The notes below the pieces were generated by a model. That model was not told the DNA's origin. It saw nothing but the letters and a program-made list of their open reading frames with translations, and made no database searches. From Chlorobium sp. (lineage in GTDB: Bacteria; Bacteroidota; Chlorobiia; Chlorobiales; Chlorobiaceae), in contig SZXW01000005.1 of NCBI GenBank assembly GCA_005862285.1, positions 1 to 38,891 on the forward strand: DNA of 38,891 nucleotides. Reading direction: 5' to 3'. The position numbers were made by a program, and so were the translations under genes. Shown here piece after piece: positions 16,103 to 25,046 of the stretch; positions within the stretch are counted from its first letter, which is position 1, and every line of letters begins with the position of its first letter.

Positions 16103-16813
16103 ATGCCGCTTGTATGTGATAAATGTGGTCTCGCCGGAATCGCCGAAGTAGCGAAATACTGTCCTCGCTGCTCAACTGCACTTAAAAAGGATGCAGCATC
16201 TTCTCATTCTTCAAAAGTGGAAAGGATATCGGGTTCCGTTATTAAGGCGATTCTCGTGTTCCTCGTGATTCCCTCTTTTCTGCTGGCTGTCGGCTTTTTG
16301 AAGCCTCCCCGATTTATACGTGTAACTGCGAAACAAGTTGCCCGGAACAACTTGACGACAAGTGCCGTGCCAGGTAACGGCATTAAAAAAACCAGATGGA
16401 ATTACGAAAGCTATCCGGATAAAAAGGGAGGAGGCCAGATTCTGGCAGCCACTCTTGTTTCCAGAAATACGGTCGAATTCAATTCCCCATATGAGGGGGC
16501 TCAGCACGCAACTCTTACCCTCTTCAAGCATCCCAAGTACGGTAACGAAGTATTGTTGAGTATTGAAAAGGGCAGGTTTTTAACAGGTGTGCCCGGTGCG
16601 TATGGGAACGTCCGTTTCGATAATAGGCCGGTTATTGAATTTCCGATCGAAGCACCTGCCGAGCACAAGTTAACGCACGTTGTTTTGAAAGGGTATGATG
16701 AATTTGTCACGGAAATGAAAAATTCCTCGAAGATAAGGATTGAAGTGCCGTTCAAAGACGAAGGAACTCATGTTTTCGAGTTCAATGTCGCTGGATTGAA
16801 AAGTCTGGAGTGA
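16103..16813 (+). CDS. Zinc-ribbon membrane-anchored protein of unknown function
   Basis: 236 residues. Residues 5-23 form a zinc ribbon (CDKCGLAGIAEVAKYCPRC), a single transmembrane helix spans about 46-66, and a 165-residue beta-rich domain follows. That domain carries YAA/S-N-x-V-x-F-like features: LAATLVSRNTVEFNSPYEGA, TLTLFKHPKYGNEVLLSIEK, VRFDNRPV and a C-terminal EGTHVFEFNVAGL. I recall the same domain as an unnamed module in many proteobacterial hypothetical proteins with a double-CxxC or lipoprotein N-terminus. The ribbon should face the cytoplasm and the beta domain the periplasm. No partner gene is evident. Confidence 0.75.
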   Translation: MPLVCDKCGLAGIAEVAKYCPRCSTALKKDAASSHSSKVERISGSVIKAILVFLVIPSFLLAVGFLKPPRFIRVTAKQVARNNLTTSAVPGNGIKKTRWNYESYPDKKGGGQILAATLVSRNTVEFNSPYEGAQHATLTLFKHPKYGNEVLLSIEKGRFLTGVPGAYGNVRFDNRPVIEFPIEAPAEHKLTHVVLKGYDEFVTEMKNSSKIRIEVPFKDEGTHVFEFNVAGLKSLE

Positions 16814-17125
16814 AAGTTTGATTACTATCCGCCATCAGGTAGAACACCGGGCTTTTTTTCGGTTTCACTGCCCGGATGTCAATAACCGGTTGTTGCAGCA
16901 AATGTATTCAGGATTTCCTGTGCGGCTATTCTTTTATCCAAATAACACGTTAATTTTTATTAAATTACGTTGTTACAAGATGTGGATGCCAGAAATCTTG
17001 CCTTTTACGTGACATAATCCGAAAATGCCACGTAACTTCTTTATCAAAAAGGCGATAGGCCTGCCTTAAAAAGGATTTTGATTATATTGCTATCTATTTC
17101 AATTCACCATTAGCTGTTATACGTC
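16814..17125. other. Intergenic region with two inverted repeats
   Basis: CCGGGC (16847-16852) and GCCCGG (16870-16875) can pair, a weak hairpin after the zinc-ribbon gene. TTACGTG (17005-17011) and CACGTAA (17029-17035) form a perfect 7-base inverted repeat about 90 bases before the hydrolase start, at a plausible operator position. No gene or other RNA is visible. Confidence 0.4.
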
Positions 17126-18088
17126 ATGACACAGCAAGCACCACTTCCTACAGAAAAATTCAGGAATTACACTGAAGAGCTTCTCAGGCTCAAGGAATCG
17201 GGCAAAAAGGTTACAGTCCAGCGTGCGGCATATGAATATTCACTTATCGACAGGAGCCATTTTATCGAACTGAACGGTATTGTTCATCATTATCATGATT
17301 CGGGCCCGGCAGATGCAGCAGAAACCATCGTGCTCATTCATGGCTGGGACTGCTGGTGGATGTGGTGGCACCATGTGATCAAGAACCTTAACAGCAAAGG
17401 AATTCGAACAATCGCATACGATATGAGGGGGCACGGGTGGTCGGACAACGATCCTAAAAACCACTACCATATCGATTTTTTTGCTCACGATCTGCGTGAA
17501 CTTGTAAACAAGCTTGAACTGAAGCGGTTCCACATTGCGGCATTTTCCTTCGGGCCTTTTGTCGCCCTCGATTATGCCCGCTATAATCCGGGACTTATCC
17601 GTTCGATGACTTTTTTCAATTTCGGCATGCTGCCGAACAATGCTGTTATCGGCCCACTCGCTACAAACATTATAACCTTTGTGTTCAACAATCTGCTGCG
17701 GAAACTGACCTGGTGGGTTCCTGCCTACGTCTACGCCCGTGTCGTTCTGGCGAAGAATACGGTTCCCGTGCACGATATCCTGATCGGGTTCAAGAGCCTC
17801 GGTCTCTGTTCGCCTGCGGCTATCGATCAGACTACCCGTCAGATCACATCGATCGATATAACCGAATCGGTGCCGGAAATGGTCAAGGCTGCGGATGCTC
17901 CGATGCTTTTTGTCGCGGGAGCAGGCGATGCGATCATGACAAGCAAGAACACGAAAAAGCTTGTCGAGATAGCGGGCAAGGGTTCATTTGCCGAAGTTCC
18001 GAAGTGCGGCCATCTGATTACGATCGAGCTGCCTGAAACTGCGTCGAATTATATCATGCAGCAGATAAGGGCTACGGCGGGAACGTGA
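17126..18088 (+). CDS. Alpha/beta hydrolase
   Basis: 320 residues with an alpha/beta-hydrolase core starting near residue 46. The oxyanion HGWD is at 72-75, DMRGHGWSD at 99-107, the nucleophile S141 lies in AFSFGPF, acid D268 in AGAGDAIM, and His296 in KCGHLITIE. The elbow has Ala in place of the first Gly of the usual G-x-S-x-G, which some active members tolerate. The N-terminal 45 residues are an extension with no signal peptide. A Trp-rich run (WDCWWMWWHH) follows the oxyanion motif and suggests a hydrophobic or membrane-near substrate. The substrate is unknown. It converges on trpF with only three bases between stops. Confidence 0.88.
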   Translation: MTQQAPLPTEKFRNYTEELLRLKESGKKVTVQRAAYEYSLIDRSHFIELNGIVHHYHDSGPADAAETIVLIHGWDCWWMWWHHVIKNLNSKGIRTIAYDMRGHGWSDNDPKNHYHIDFFAHDLRELVNKLELKRFHIAAFSFGPFVALDYARYNPGLIRSMTFFNFGMLPNNAVIGPLATNIITFVFNNLLRKLTWWVPAYVYARVVLAKNTVPVHDILIGFKSLGLCSPAAIDQTTRQITSIDITESVPEMVKAADAPMLFVAGAGDAIMTSKNTKKLVEIAGKGSFAEVPKCGHLITIELPETASNYIMQQIRATAGT

Positions 18089-18091
18089 GCT

Positions 18092-18739
18092 CTAATACAC
18101 CGCTTCGCGCACAGCTCTTATGAATGCCCTCATTTTCACCGGGTCCTTGATGCCCGGTTCCTGTTCCACACCGCTTGCGGTATCGACACCGTAAGGCCGG
18201 GTTCGCAGGATCGCTTTGCTGACATTCCCTTCGTTCAGCCCTCCGGCAAGTATGGTGTAACATGAGCTCCTGATTTCATTGAATATACGTTCGGCAAGTG
18301 TTGAATCTATAATTTCTCCGGTGCCGCCGAACATCCCTTTGCGGTAGGTATCGAAAAGAAAAGTGTTCACTCCGCTTTTTTCTGAGAAATCGTAAACTTC
18401 TTTTACGTTGAAATCAATTTCCGGCCTGAATACTTTGATGACCCGTGCTTCTTTTATGGACTGTGCTTGTTCGGAGGTATAATGTTCATTATGCAGCTGG
18501 GCGACCTGTATACCGCAGGACCGGCAGATTTCATCGATCTCTTCCGGCGATTGTTCCACAAAAATACCGGTTGTCGTAACGAAAGGCGGAAGCCTGTCAA
18601 TGATAGCCTTTGCTTTTTCAACTGTGATAAATCTCGGGCTTTTGCCGCTGAAATTGAACCCGAGCGCATGCGCGCCTGCATTGCAGGCTTCAAGTGCATC
18701 GGAAAGACGCGTTATGCCGCAAATCTTGATTTTTGTCAT
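18092..18739 (-). CDS. trpF: Phosphoribosylanthranilate isomerase
   Basis: 215 residues, a single TIM barrel. The catalytic base Cys7 is in KIKICGIT and the general acid D130 in FLFDTYRKG. GGTGE and ILAGGLNEGNV form the phosphate-binding loops, with GVDTASGVE near the end. It converts N-(5-phosphoribosyl)anthranilate to the carboxyphenylamino-deoxyribulose intermediate of tryptophan synthesis. No other trp gene is adjacent, so it is a dispersed pathway gene. There is no clear ribosome site before the ATG. Confidence 0.95.
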   Translation of the reverse strand: MTKIKICGITRLSDALEACNAGAHALGFNFSGKSPRFITVEKAKAIIDRLPPFVTTTGIFVEQSPEEIDEICRSCGIQVAQLHNEHYTSEQAQSIKEARVIKVFRPEIDFNVKEVYDFSEKSGVNTFLFDTYRKGMFGGTGEIIDSTLAERIFNEIRSSCYTILAGGLNEGNVSKAILRTRPYGVDTASGVEQEPGIKDPVKMRAFIRAVREAVY

Positions 18740-18883
18740 GGAAAAAGCCGGGTTTTGTTTTTATGAGTTGCATCAGCATTATCCTGGTCAACAATGCACA
18801 TTTCTGTTGCCGGAAGTTAATACTCCGGCGATTAGTGGTATATCCGGTTATACACAAATTGTCATTCTGAGACCGATGTAATC

Positions 18884-19580
18884 GGGCGAAGAATCCATAA
18901 CCCTATCCTGAACAATAAGACAGATCCTTCACTACGCTACGCTTCATTCAGGATGACATCGATCTTTCGGAATAAACTCCTTGCTTTTGTCATCCTATCT
19001 TTTCTTGTCATTCTGAACGAAGTGAAGAATCCATAATGGGCAAAATCAGAAATGGATGCTTCACTGCATTTCATTGCGTTCAGCATGACGGAACACGATG
19101 TCATGCTGACTTCCCCATATCCGGCATCTACCGTACCTGGACCAAGAATTTACTTTAAAACAGTACTTGTTCATGGAAAGTGCGATGCTATTGGGCGAAG
19201 AGAAAAATCAATAACCTTATTTCTGAACAATAAGACAGATCCTTCACTACGCTACGCTTCATTCAGGATGACATCGATCTTTCGGAATAAACTCCTTGCT
19301 TTTGTCATCCTATCTTTTCTTGTCATTCTGAACGAAGTGAAGAATCCATAATGGGCAAAATCAGAAATGGATGCTTCACTGCATTTCATTGCGTTCAGCA
19401 TGACGGAACACGATGTCATGCTGACTTCCCCGTATCCGGCATCTACCGTACTTGGACCATGAATTTACTCAAAACAGTACTTGTTCATGGAAAGAGCGAT
19501 GCTATTGGGCGAAGAATCAATAACCCTATCCTGAACAATAAGATAGATTCTTCACTATGCTATGCTTCGTTCAGGATGAC
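18884..19580. repeat. Tandem repeat, 2.2 copies of a unit of about 310 bp
   Basis: Copy 1 is 18884-19192 (309 bp), copy 2 is 19193-19506 (314 bp) and a partial copy 3 is 19507-19580. Each begins GGGCGAAGA and shares long identical stretches such as ATGGGCAAAATCAGAAATGG and TCAGCATGACGGAACACGAT. Differences are a few substitutions and small indels, so the duplication looks recent. Each unit holds forward and inverted copies of the smaller ATTCTGAACGAAGTGAAGAATCC word seen also at 9752-9870. Open frames within the repeat are not gene-like. The flank 18740-18883 and 19581-19769 hold no gene, apart from a possible promoter (TTG at 19709, TACATTA at 19732) for the tRNA. Confidence 0.85.
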
Positions 19581-19769
19581 CGGAAAAATCCTATACTCAT
19601 CTGCGACCTGTTGATACCAAAGTTATAAAATACGCTTTCCTCGCCGAAGGACAAGGTAATAAGGCTGAGCACAAGGGATGATTGAATCAGGAAGGGCGGC
19701 TTCGCTGATTGTTATTCCGGGATTTTCTCCGTACATTACAAGACATTCGATTTTTCTGATTCGGAAAAC

Positions 19770-19841
19770 TGGGGCGTCGCCAAGTGGTAAGGCATCGGCC
19801 TTTGGAGCCGACATCCGCAGGTTCGAATCCTGCCGCCCCAG
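19770..19841 (+). tRNA. trnQ: tRNA-Gln (TTG anticodon)
   Basis: The acceptor arms TGGGGCG and CGCCCCA pair over seven bases. The anticodon loop CTTTGGA gives TTG, and the T loop is GGTTCGAATCC. The CCA end is not encoded. A terminator follows at once, so the transcript is very short. Confidence 0.93.
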
Positions 19842-19889
19842 CATACAACAAAAAAGGCAACCTGATGAAGTTGCCTTTTTTGTTGTATG
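19842..19889. terminator. Bidirectional terminator between tRNA-Gln and ahcY
   Basis: A perfect 20-bp stem (arms 19842-19861 and 19870-19889, with core AAAAAAGGCAAC / GTTGCCTTTTTT) closes on the loop CTGATGAA. T tracts exist on both strands, so it can end both the tRNA transcript and the metK-ahcY transcript. Confidence 0.9.
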
Positions 19890-19904
19890 GAGCTGAACCG
19901 GTAA

Positions 19905-21320
19905 TCAGTAGCGGTAGTGTTCGGGTTTGTAGGGTCCTTCGACCGGCACGCTGATGTAGTCGGCCTGCTCCCTGGTGAGCGTGGTCAGCTTGACGCCAAT
20001 CTGTCCGAGGTGCAGTCGTGCGACCTCTTCGTCGAGCTTTTTCGGCAGGCGGTAAACATCTACGGCATAGTCATTTTTCCAAAGTTCGATCTGTGCCAGC
20101 GTCTGGTTGGTGAATGAGTTGCTCATCACGAACGACGGGTGGCCTGTCGCGCATCCGAGGTTGACGAGTCTTCCTTCGGCGAGCAGGTAGATGCAGTGGC
20201 CATCTTCGAAGATGTACTTGTCCACCTGCGGCTTGATGTTGAGCTTCGTAGCCCCCTTGAAGTTGTTAAGCGCATCGACCTGGATTTCGTTGTCGAAGTG
20301 GCCGATGTTGCAGACGATAGCTTCATCCCTCATCTGCTTGATGTGCTCGAGCGTGATCACATCCTTGTTGCCGGTGGTGGTGACGAAGATATTACCCTCT
20401 TTGACAGCCTCTTCCATGGTGGTAACTTCAAAGCCCTCCATCGCGGCCTGCAATGCGCAGATCGGATCGATCTCCGTGACGATTACGCGGGCGCCGTAGG
20501 TGCGCATCGAGTGGGCGCAGCCTTTGCCGACATCGCCGTAGCCGAGCACGACGGCCACTTTGCCGGCGATCATGACGTCGGTGGCGCGCTTGATGCCGTC
20601 TGCAAGTGATTCGCGGCAGCCGTAGAGGTTGTCGAACTTCGATTTGGTGACCGAGTCGTTGACGTTGATGGCAGGGAAGAGCAGTTCACCTTTTTCCATC
20701 ATCTGGTAGAGGCGGTGCACACCGGTGGTGGTCTCTTCGGAAACACCCTTCATCTCGGCAGCGACCTTGTGCCAGCGCTGGTTGTCTTCTTCGAAGACTT
20801 CGCGGAGCTGCTGGTAGAGCGCTTTTTCTTCGGCGTTGCCCGGTATTTTTTCGAGCAGTGAAGGATCGTTCTCGATTTTGTACCCAAGGTGGATCATCAG
20901 GGTAGCGTCACCGCCGTCATCGACGATTAGGTTCGGACCATTGCCGTTCTCGAATTCGAGGATCTGGCGGGTACACCACCAGTATTCCTCGAGCGTTTCG
21001 CCTTTCCATGCAAAAACCGGTATCCCGGCTTTTGCGATGGCTGCTGCTGCGTGGTCCTGGGTCGAGAAAATGTTGCAGCTCGCCCAGCGCACTTCGGCGC
21101 CGAGCTCTACAAGCGTCTCGATGAGGACAGCCGTCTGTATTGTCATGTGCAGAGAGCCTGCGATACGGGCGCCTTTCAGGGGGTACTGTCCGGCATATTT
21201 CCGTCTGGTGGCCATGAGGCCCGGCATCTCTTTCTCGGCGATCTCGATCTCCTTGCGTCCCCAGTCCGCAAGTGAGAGATCGGCGACTTTATAGTCAAGA
21301 ACCCCGGCTTCTGTAGTCAT
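19905..21320 (-). CDS. ahcY: Adenosylhomocysteinase
   Basis: 471 residues, the long form of the enzyme. Visible motifs are [16 protein letters not shown] near residue 55, [20 protein letters not shown] with the catalytic Lys/Asp region, the NAD loop [27 protein letters not shown] and the C-terminal KPEHYRY. It splits S-adenosylhomocysteine to homocysteine and adenosine. GGAG lies five bases before the ATG. It is the second gene of the metK-ahcY operon, 30 bases after the metK stop, and shares the metK leader RNA. The operon therefore makes SAM and clears the product of its use. Confidence 0.97.
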   Translation of the reverse strand: MTTEAGVLDYKVADLSLADWGRKEIEIAEKEMPGLMATRRKYAGQYPLKGARIAGSLHMTIQTAVLIETLVELGAEVRWASCNIFSTQDHAAAAIAKAGIPVFAWKGETLEEYWWCTRQILEFENGNGPNLIVDDGGDATLMIHLGYKIENDPSLLEKIPGNAEEKALYQQLREVFEEDNQRWHKVAAEMKGVSEETTTGVHRLYQMMEKGELLFPAINVNDSVTKSKFDNLYGCRESLADGIKRATDVMIAGKVAVVLGYGDVGKGCAHSMRTYGARVIVTEIDPICALQAAMEGFEVTTMEEAVKEGNIFVTTTGNKDVITLEHIKQMRDEAIVCNIGHFDNEIQVDALNNFKGATKLNIKPQVDKYIFEDGHCIYLLAEGRLVNLGCATGHPSFVMSNSFTNQTLAQIELWKNDYAVDVYRLPKKLDEEVARLHLGQIGVKLTTLTREQADYISVPVEGPYKPEHYRY

Positions 21321-21350
21321 AGAATCTCCAGTAAGTTAATTGGTTATTGT

Positions 21351-22565
21351 TCAGGCCAGGTTCAGGGCTTTCTTCAGTTCTTCCACTTTTTCGGTTTTTT
21401 CCCAGGGGAAATTTTCCCTGCCGAAGTGGCCGTAGGCTGCAGTTTCCTGATAGCACCAGCCGTGCGGTTTGTCGAGGTTGAAGCGCCTGATGATAGCGGC
21501 CGGGCGGAGATCGAAAATCTGCTCGGCATGCTCCTGGATTTTCTCATCGCTGAGGCCGTGCTTCGCGGTGCCGTGGGTGTTGATGTAGATCGAAACCGGG
21601 CGGGCAACGCCGATGGCGTAAGAGACCTGGACGGTGCATTTGTCTGCGAGGCCTGCAGCCACGATATTTTTAGCTACGTGACGCGCTGCATAGGCTGCGC
21701 TGCGGTCGACTTTCGAAGGATCTTTGCCGCTGAATGCGCCGCCGCCATGCGGAGCTGCGCCGCCGTAGGTGTCGACGATAATCTTGCGGCCGGTAAGACC
21801 GGTGTCGCCGTGTGGTCCGCCGATTTCAAAACGGCCTGTCGGGTTGATATGAAATTTGGTTTTCTCGTCGAGCAGTTCAGCAGGGATGACCACCTTGATA
21901 ACATTGTCGATGACATCTTTTTTGATCACTGCCTGGAAATCGGCTTCGCTCATGCCTGCCGGTTCGGGATCGTGCTGGGTTGAAACGACGACGGCATCGA
22001 CACGTGCCACTTTCTCGTCGATATATTCAAGCGTGACCTGGCTTTTCGAGTCAGGGCGGAGGTAGGTCATGATCTTGCCTTCCTTGCGGATTTCGGCAAG
22101 CTTCTTGACAAGCTGCTGTGCGAACTGGATAGCGGCAGGCATCAGTTCCGGGGTTTCCGTGCAGGCATAGCCGAACATCATACCCTGGTCGCCGGCACCG
22201 ACGCGGTCGAACTCGTCGGCGATCTCTTCCTTGCGGTCGACACCGCGGTTGATGTCGGGCGACTGGCTGTGCAGTGCGGAAAGAACGCCGCAGGAATTGG
22301 CTTCGAACATGTATTCGCCTTTGGTGTAGCCGATTTCGCTGACAACCTTGCGGGCGATTTTCTGGATATCGACACTGCCTTTTGTGGTGACTTCACCGCC
22401 GACGATCACCTGGCCTGTCGTAACGAAGGTTTCACAGGCGACGCGTGAACCGGGGTCCTGGATGAGAAACTGGTCGAGTACGGCATCGGAAATCTGGTCG
22501 GCAACTTTGTCCGGGTGTCCTTCTGATACGGATTCTGAGGTAAAGAAATACCTTGACTGTGACAT
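21351..22565 (-). CDS. metK: S-adenosylmethionine synthetase
   Basis: 404 residues. Signature segments are [17 protein letters not shown] at the N-terminus, [12 protein letters not shown] for ATP binding, and [20 protein letters not shown] with the phosphate-binding residues. The C-terminus has [12 protein letters not shown]. It makes SAM from methionine and ATP as a tetramer. The ATG has no Shine-Dalgarno match (AACCTTTTCGAACC precedes it), which is unusual for such an important gene and leaves initiation control open to the structured leader. First gene of the operon with ahcY. Confidence 0.97.
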   Translation of the reverse strand: MSQSRYFFTSESVSEGHPDKVADQISDAVLDQFLIQDPGSRVACETFVTTGQVIVGGEVTTKGSVDIQKIARKVVSEIGYTKGEYMFEANSCGVLSALHSQSPDINRGVDRKEEIADEFDRVGAGDQGMMFGYACTETPELMPAAIQFAQQLVKKLAEIRKEGKIMTYLRPDSKSQVTLEYIDEKVARVDAVVVSTQHDPEPAGMSEADFQAVIKKDVIDNVIKVVIPAELLDEKTKFHINPTGRFEIGGPHGDTGLTGRKIIVDTYGGAAPHGGGAFSGKDPSKVDRSAAYAARHVAKNIVAAGLADKCTVQVSYAIGVARPVSIYINTHGTAKHGLSDEKIQEHAEQIFDLRPAAIIRRFNLDKPHGWCYQETAAYGHFGRENFPWEKTEKVEELKKALNLA

Positions 22566-22619
22566 GGTTCGAAAAGGTTTGAATTAAACGATTGACAACA
22601 ACAAGAGATAAAACTGACT

Positions 22620-22745
22620 GCCGGAAAGTTTTTGTGAGGATATTTCGCAGGGAAATGACTGGACACGAAAAACCTTCCGAAAGCTTCACGGGGCGCTCTA
22701 TGCCCCGGAGCTCGCGGCACCGTGTCCATAGGTAATGGGGATGCC
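22620..22745 (-). ncRNA. Structured metK-ahcY leader, matching the SAM-Chlorobi RNA context
   Basis: On the minus strand GGACACG (22727-22721) pairs perfectly with CGTGTCC (22667-22661). Inside, CGGGGC and GCCCCG close a second stem around ATAGAGC. It lies between a Chlorobi-like promoter and the metK start. A candidate motif named SAM-Chlorobi, found only upstream of metK and ahcY operons in this phylum, is described in the literature, and the position and gene order match. I compared structure and context by eye, not to the published consensus. Boundaries are approximate. Confidence 0.7.
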
Positions 22746-22758
22746 AATAAAATCAAGT

Positions 22759-22791
22759 CAAAATGTAAGCATTCGTATGATATGATGCAAA
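22759..22791 (-). promoter_or_regulatory. Chlorobi-type promoter for metK-ahcY
   Basis: On the minus strand TTTG (22791-22788) is followed after 20 bases by TACATTTTG (22767-22759), close to the TTTG / TAnnTTTG pattern. It sits just beyond the stop of the nucleotidyltransferase gene and immediately ahead of the structured leader, as expected. Confidence 0.55.
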
Positions 22792-22798
22792 AAATCTC

Positions 22799-23776
22799 TT
22801 AACCCAGCCGGATTTCAGAGAAATCACCGATATTGATCTCGTTCGGATTACCTGTTACTGTTGCGTTGTTTCCAACGATCGATCGGTCGAGCATGATATG
22901 GGTAACCCGTGCATCGTTGCCGATTATGGTATCTTTCACGATAGCGTTCGATATGACTGCCTGTTCTCCGACTGTCGTGTTGGGGCCGATGATGGCATTT
23001 TCGAGTACCGCGCTGTCCGCAATGAAAACCGGATCGTTGATGATGCATCCCGCATGCAGCTTCGCAGGCGGGTGATTTTTAAGAAGAATCTCGTTCGTCG
23101 AAAGCAGTGTCTCGGGCTTGCCGCAGTCATACCATCCATGCACCGGGAAGGTCGTGAATCGTTCCCCGTTTTCTATCATCAGCTGCAGTGCATCGGTCAA
23201 CTGGTATTCGCCTTTTGTCCGTATCCTGTTGTCGATCAGGTTGTTGATGCAGCTGAAAAGCGGTCCGGCCTGCCGGAGAAAATACAGACCGACGATCGCG
23301 AGGTTGCTGACAGGGGTATCCGGTTTCTCCACAAGCTTGAGGATTTTGCCGCCGCCGGTCACGGCAACGCCGAACCTTCTGGGGTCGGTCACCTCCTTGA
23401 CCCCGATAGAGGAGTAAGGGTTTTTCAGGACAGGTTCGAGGTCGACATCGAAGATTGTGTCTCCGAGAATGATGAAAAGCGGTTCGTTTTCCACGACGAA
23501 CGATTCGCACATCCAGATAGCATGTGCAAGCCCGAGCTGTTCCTCCTGGTTGACAAAGGTGAATTTTATATTGTAATGTTTGACAAGCCACTCTTCGATC
23601 ATGTTTCCGAGATATCCGACGATGATGATGGCCTCATCGATCCCGGACTCGATCAGTTTGTCCATGATATGACCGATGATCGGTTTTCCTGCCACATTGA
23701 GCATTACCTTGGGGTGTGAAAAGGTATGCGGGCGTAAACGGGTGCCCATACCCGCAACAGGAATAATTGCTTTCAT
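22799..23776 (-). CDS. Sugar-phosphate nucleotidyltransferase with left-handed beta-helix tail
   Basis: 325 residues. The N-terminal nucleotidyltransferase has the G-x-G-T-R-L-R-P signature (AGMGTRLRPHTFSHPKVM), the metal-binding LGDTIFDVD, the VEKPD segment and GWYDCGKPE. From about residue 245 hexapeptide repeats form a left-handed beta-helix (for example FIADSAVLENAIIGPNTTVG). Such enzymes make NDP-sugars, often dTDP- or UDP-glucose, for cell-surface glycans; the sugar here cannot be told. No sugar-pathway gene is adjacent. The ATG lacks a clear Shine-Dalgarno sequence. Confidence 0.88.
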   Translation of the reverse strand: MKAIIPVAGMGTRLRPHTFSHPKVMLNVAGKPIIGHIMDKLIESGIDEAIIIVGYLGNMIEEWLVKHYNIKFTFVNQEEQLGLAHAIWMCESFVVENEPLFIILGDTIFDVDLEPVLKNPYSSIGVKEVTDPRRFGVAVTGGGKILKLVEKPDTPVSNLAIVGLYFLRQAGPLFSCINNLIDNRIRTKGEYQLTDALQLMIENGERFTTFPVHGWYDCGKPETLLSTNEILLKNHPPAKLHAGCIINDPVFIADSAVLENAIIGPNTTVGEQAVISNAIVKDTIIGNDARVTHIMLDRSIVGNNATVTGNPNEINIGDFSEIRLG

Positions 23777-23985
23777 GATTTTTCAGGGGATTTTAAATTT
23801 ATTACCAGCTTTACCATATTAGTAAAACGAGATGGAAAATTGAACTCTTCCGTTGTTTCCGTTCAATGGAATAAATTTAAGGAAAATCAGTTGTATTTTT
23901 TTATTGCGGCTTTCATATTATGCTTTTCGGAGAAGCATCCGGCGCTGAGTCCATTGTTATTTTTTTCCTATTCAGCAGGCATATC

Positions 23986-24390
23986 ATGGCAGAACAGATA
24001 AAAGGAATTGTCAAACAATCGGGAGTTATTCCTGTTATTGAAAACAGGCTTGTGCTGATTACATCGAGACGTTCCGGCAACTGGATCATTCCGAAAGGAT
24101 ATGTTGAAAAAGGTCTGACACCGCATGAGTCCGCGGCAAAGGAAGCATATGAGGAGGCTGGTCTGATAGGGCGTGTTCATCCTGAAGCTGCGGGGCATTA
24201 TCGCTACAGGAAATACGGCAAGTTTTTTTCGGTGATGGTTTATCCGTTTTTTATCGAGACCGTACTTGATGAATGGGAAGAGATGCACTGCCGCAAAAGA
24301 GCTCTCGTTACGCCTGCAGAGGCGGTTGAAATGGTATGCGAGGAAAATCTTCGCCGGATCATCGCCGAGTATTTCAGGCATTCCATATAG
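23986..24390 (+). CDS. Nudix hydrolase
   Basis: 134 residues from the ATG at 23986 (MAEQIKGIV). A longer frame reaching 23920 has no better start and adds a hydrophobic non-family piece. The Nudix box is GYVEKGLTPHESAAKEAYEE followed by AG. Its seventh position is Leu instead of Glu and the REUxEE Arg is Lys, as in a known subgroup with a PKG-x-x-E-K-G-L loop. The EE pair that binds Mg2+ is intact. This group often acts on diphosphoinositol polyphosphates or dinucleoside polyphosphates; the substrate here is unknown. It is divergent from the nucleotidyltransferase gene, with 209 bases between. Confidence 0.85.
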   Translation: MAEQIKGIVKQSGVIPVIENRLVLITSRRSGNWIIPKGYVEKGLTPHESAAKEAYEEAGLIGRVHPEAAGHYRYRKYGKFFSVMVYPFFIETVLDEWEEMHCRKRALVTPAEAVEMVCEENLRRIIAEYFRHSI

Positions 24391-24547
24391 GTCATTTTTA
24401 TTCGAGAGCACCTGTCGAACTGCTGTTTTTTTCTGTAATGCTTGAGCAATGTGCCTGCAGTTTTTCTTTTCAGTGCTCTATAATCCTTCATGACAAGATC
24501 TCTGTCCGGGAAGTGTAAAGGAGATTTTAAATGTAGAAAGATTTTTT

Positions 24548-24577
24548 TTTGTAATTAGTGATCATGTGGTATATTAG
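24548..24577 (+). promoter_or_regulatory. Possible promoter of the tRNA cluster
   Basis: TTTG (24548-24551) and TATATTAG (24570-24577) are 18 bases apart, with the first tRNA starting 19 bases later. The rest of 24391-24547 shows no gene, only a ribosome-site plus ATG-TAG word at 24518-24536. Confidence 0.4.
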
Positions 24578-24595
24578 GAGCCTTCCGTTAAGGAA

Positions 24596-24668
24596 CGGGG
24601 CGTGGCGCAGTTGGTAGCGTGCCTGCTTTGGGAGCAGGAGGTCCCGAGTTCGAGTCTCGGCGCCCCGA
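24596..24668 (+). tRNA. trnP: tRNA-Pro (TGG anticodon)
   Basis: The acceptor arms CGGGGCG and CGCCCCG pair fully, the anticodon loop TTTGGGA gives TGG, and the T arm is CCGAGTTCGAGTCTCGG. First of four tRNAs in one cluster; CCA is not encoded. Confidence 0.93.
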
Positions 24669-24691
24669 CATGTGGCTATGCAATGGAAGCT

Positions 24692-24764
<73 letters not shown>

Positions 24765-24790
24765 CAAGGCCAGAATCTTATGTTTTTTAT

Positions 24791-24865
24791 GGTGATTGTA
24801 GCTCAGTTGGTTAGAGCGCCAGGTTGTGGCCCTGGAGGTCGGGGGTTCGAGTCCCCTCATTCACC
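24791..24865 (+). tRNA. trnH: tRNA-His (GTG anticodon)
   Basis: The anticodon loop TTGTGGC gives GTG, and the extra 5' G (position -1) opposite the discriminator C is present, as expected for tRNA-His. The acceptor arm GTGATTG against CATTCAC leaves one T-T mismatch at the fifth pair. Third tRNA of the cluster. Confidence 0.9.
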
Positions 24866-24874
24866 CTCTGATAC

Positions 24875-24946
24875 GGCCCCATCGACTAGTGGTTAGGTCA
24901 TCACCCTTTCAAGGTGGTAGCACGGGTTCGAATCCCGTTGGGGTCA
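24875..24946 (+). tRNA. trnE: tRNA-Glu (TTC anticodon)
   Basis: The arms GGCCCCA and TGGGGTC pair with one G-T. The anticodon stem-loop CACCCTTTCAAGGTG gives TTC. The T arm is ACGGGTTCGAATCCCGT. It is the last tRNA before the terminator at 25047; glutamyl-tRNA also feeds tetrapyrrole synthesis in this kind of host, which is background inference. Confidence 0.92.
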
Positions 24947-25046
24947 CACAATTTCTCTTCACAATCCGGTATGGCTCTGTAAATTTCCGGACACGGTTCA
25001 CGTTCAGTCAGCGGGATCGGTTACAGGCCTGCACTGAGATACGTTT

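Noticed and set aside
18950-19360. Open frames of about 90-100 codons inside the tandem repeats
   Set aside because: They start and stop within repeated non-coding DNA, lack ribosome sites, and read through palindromic words; repeat structure explains them.
18861-19580. CRISPR array
   Set aside because: The repeats are about 310 bp, nearly identical throughout and lack short repeat/unique spacer alternation; no cas genes are present.
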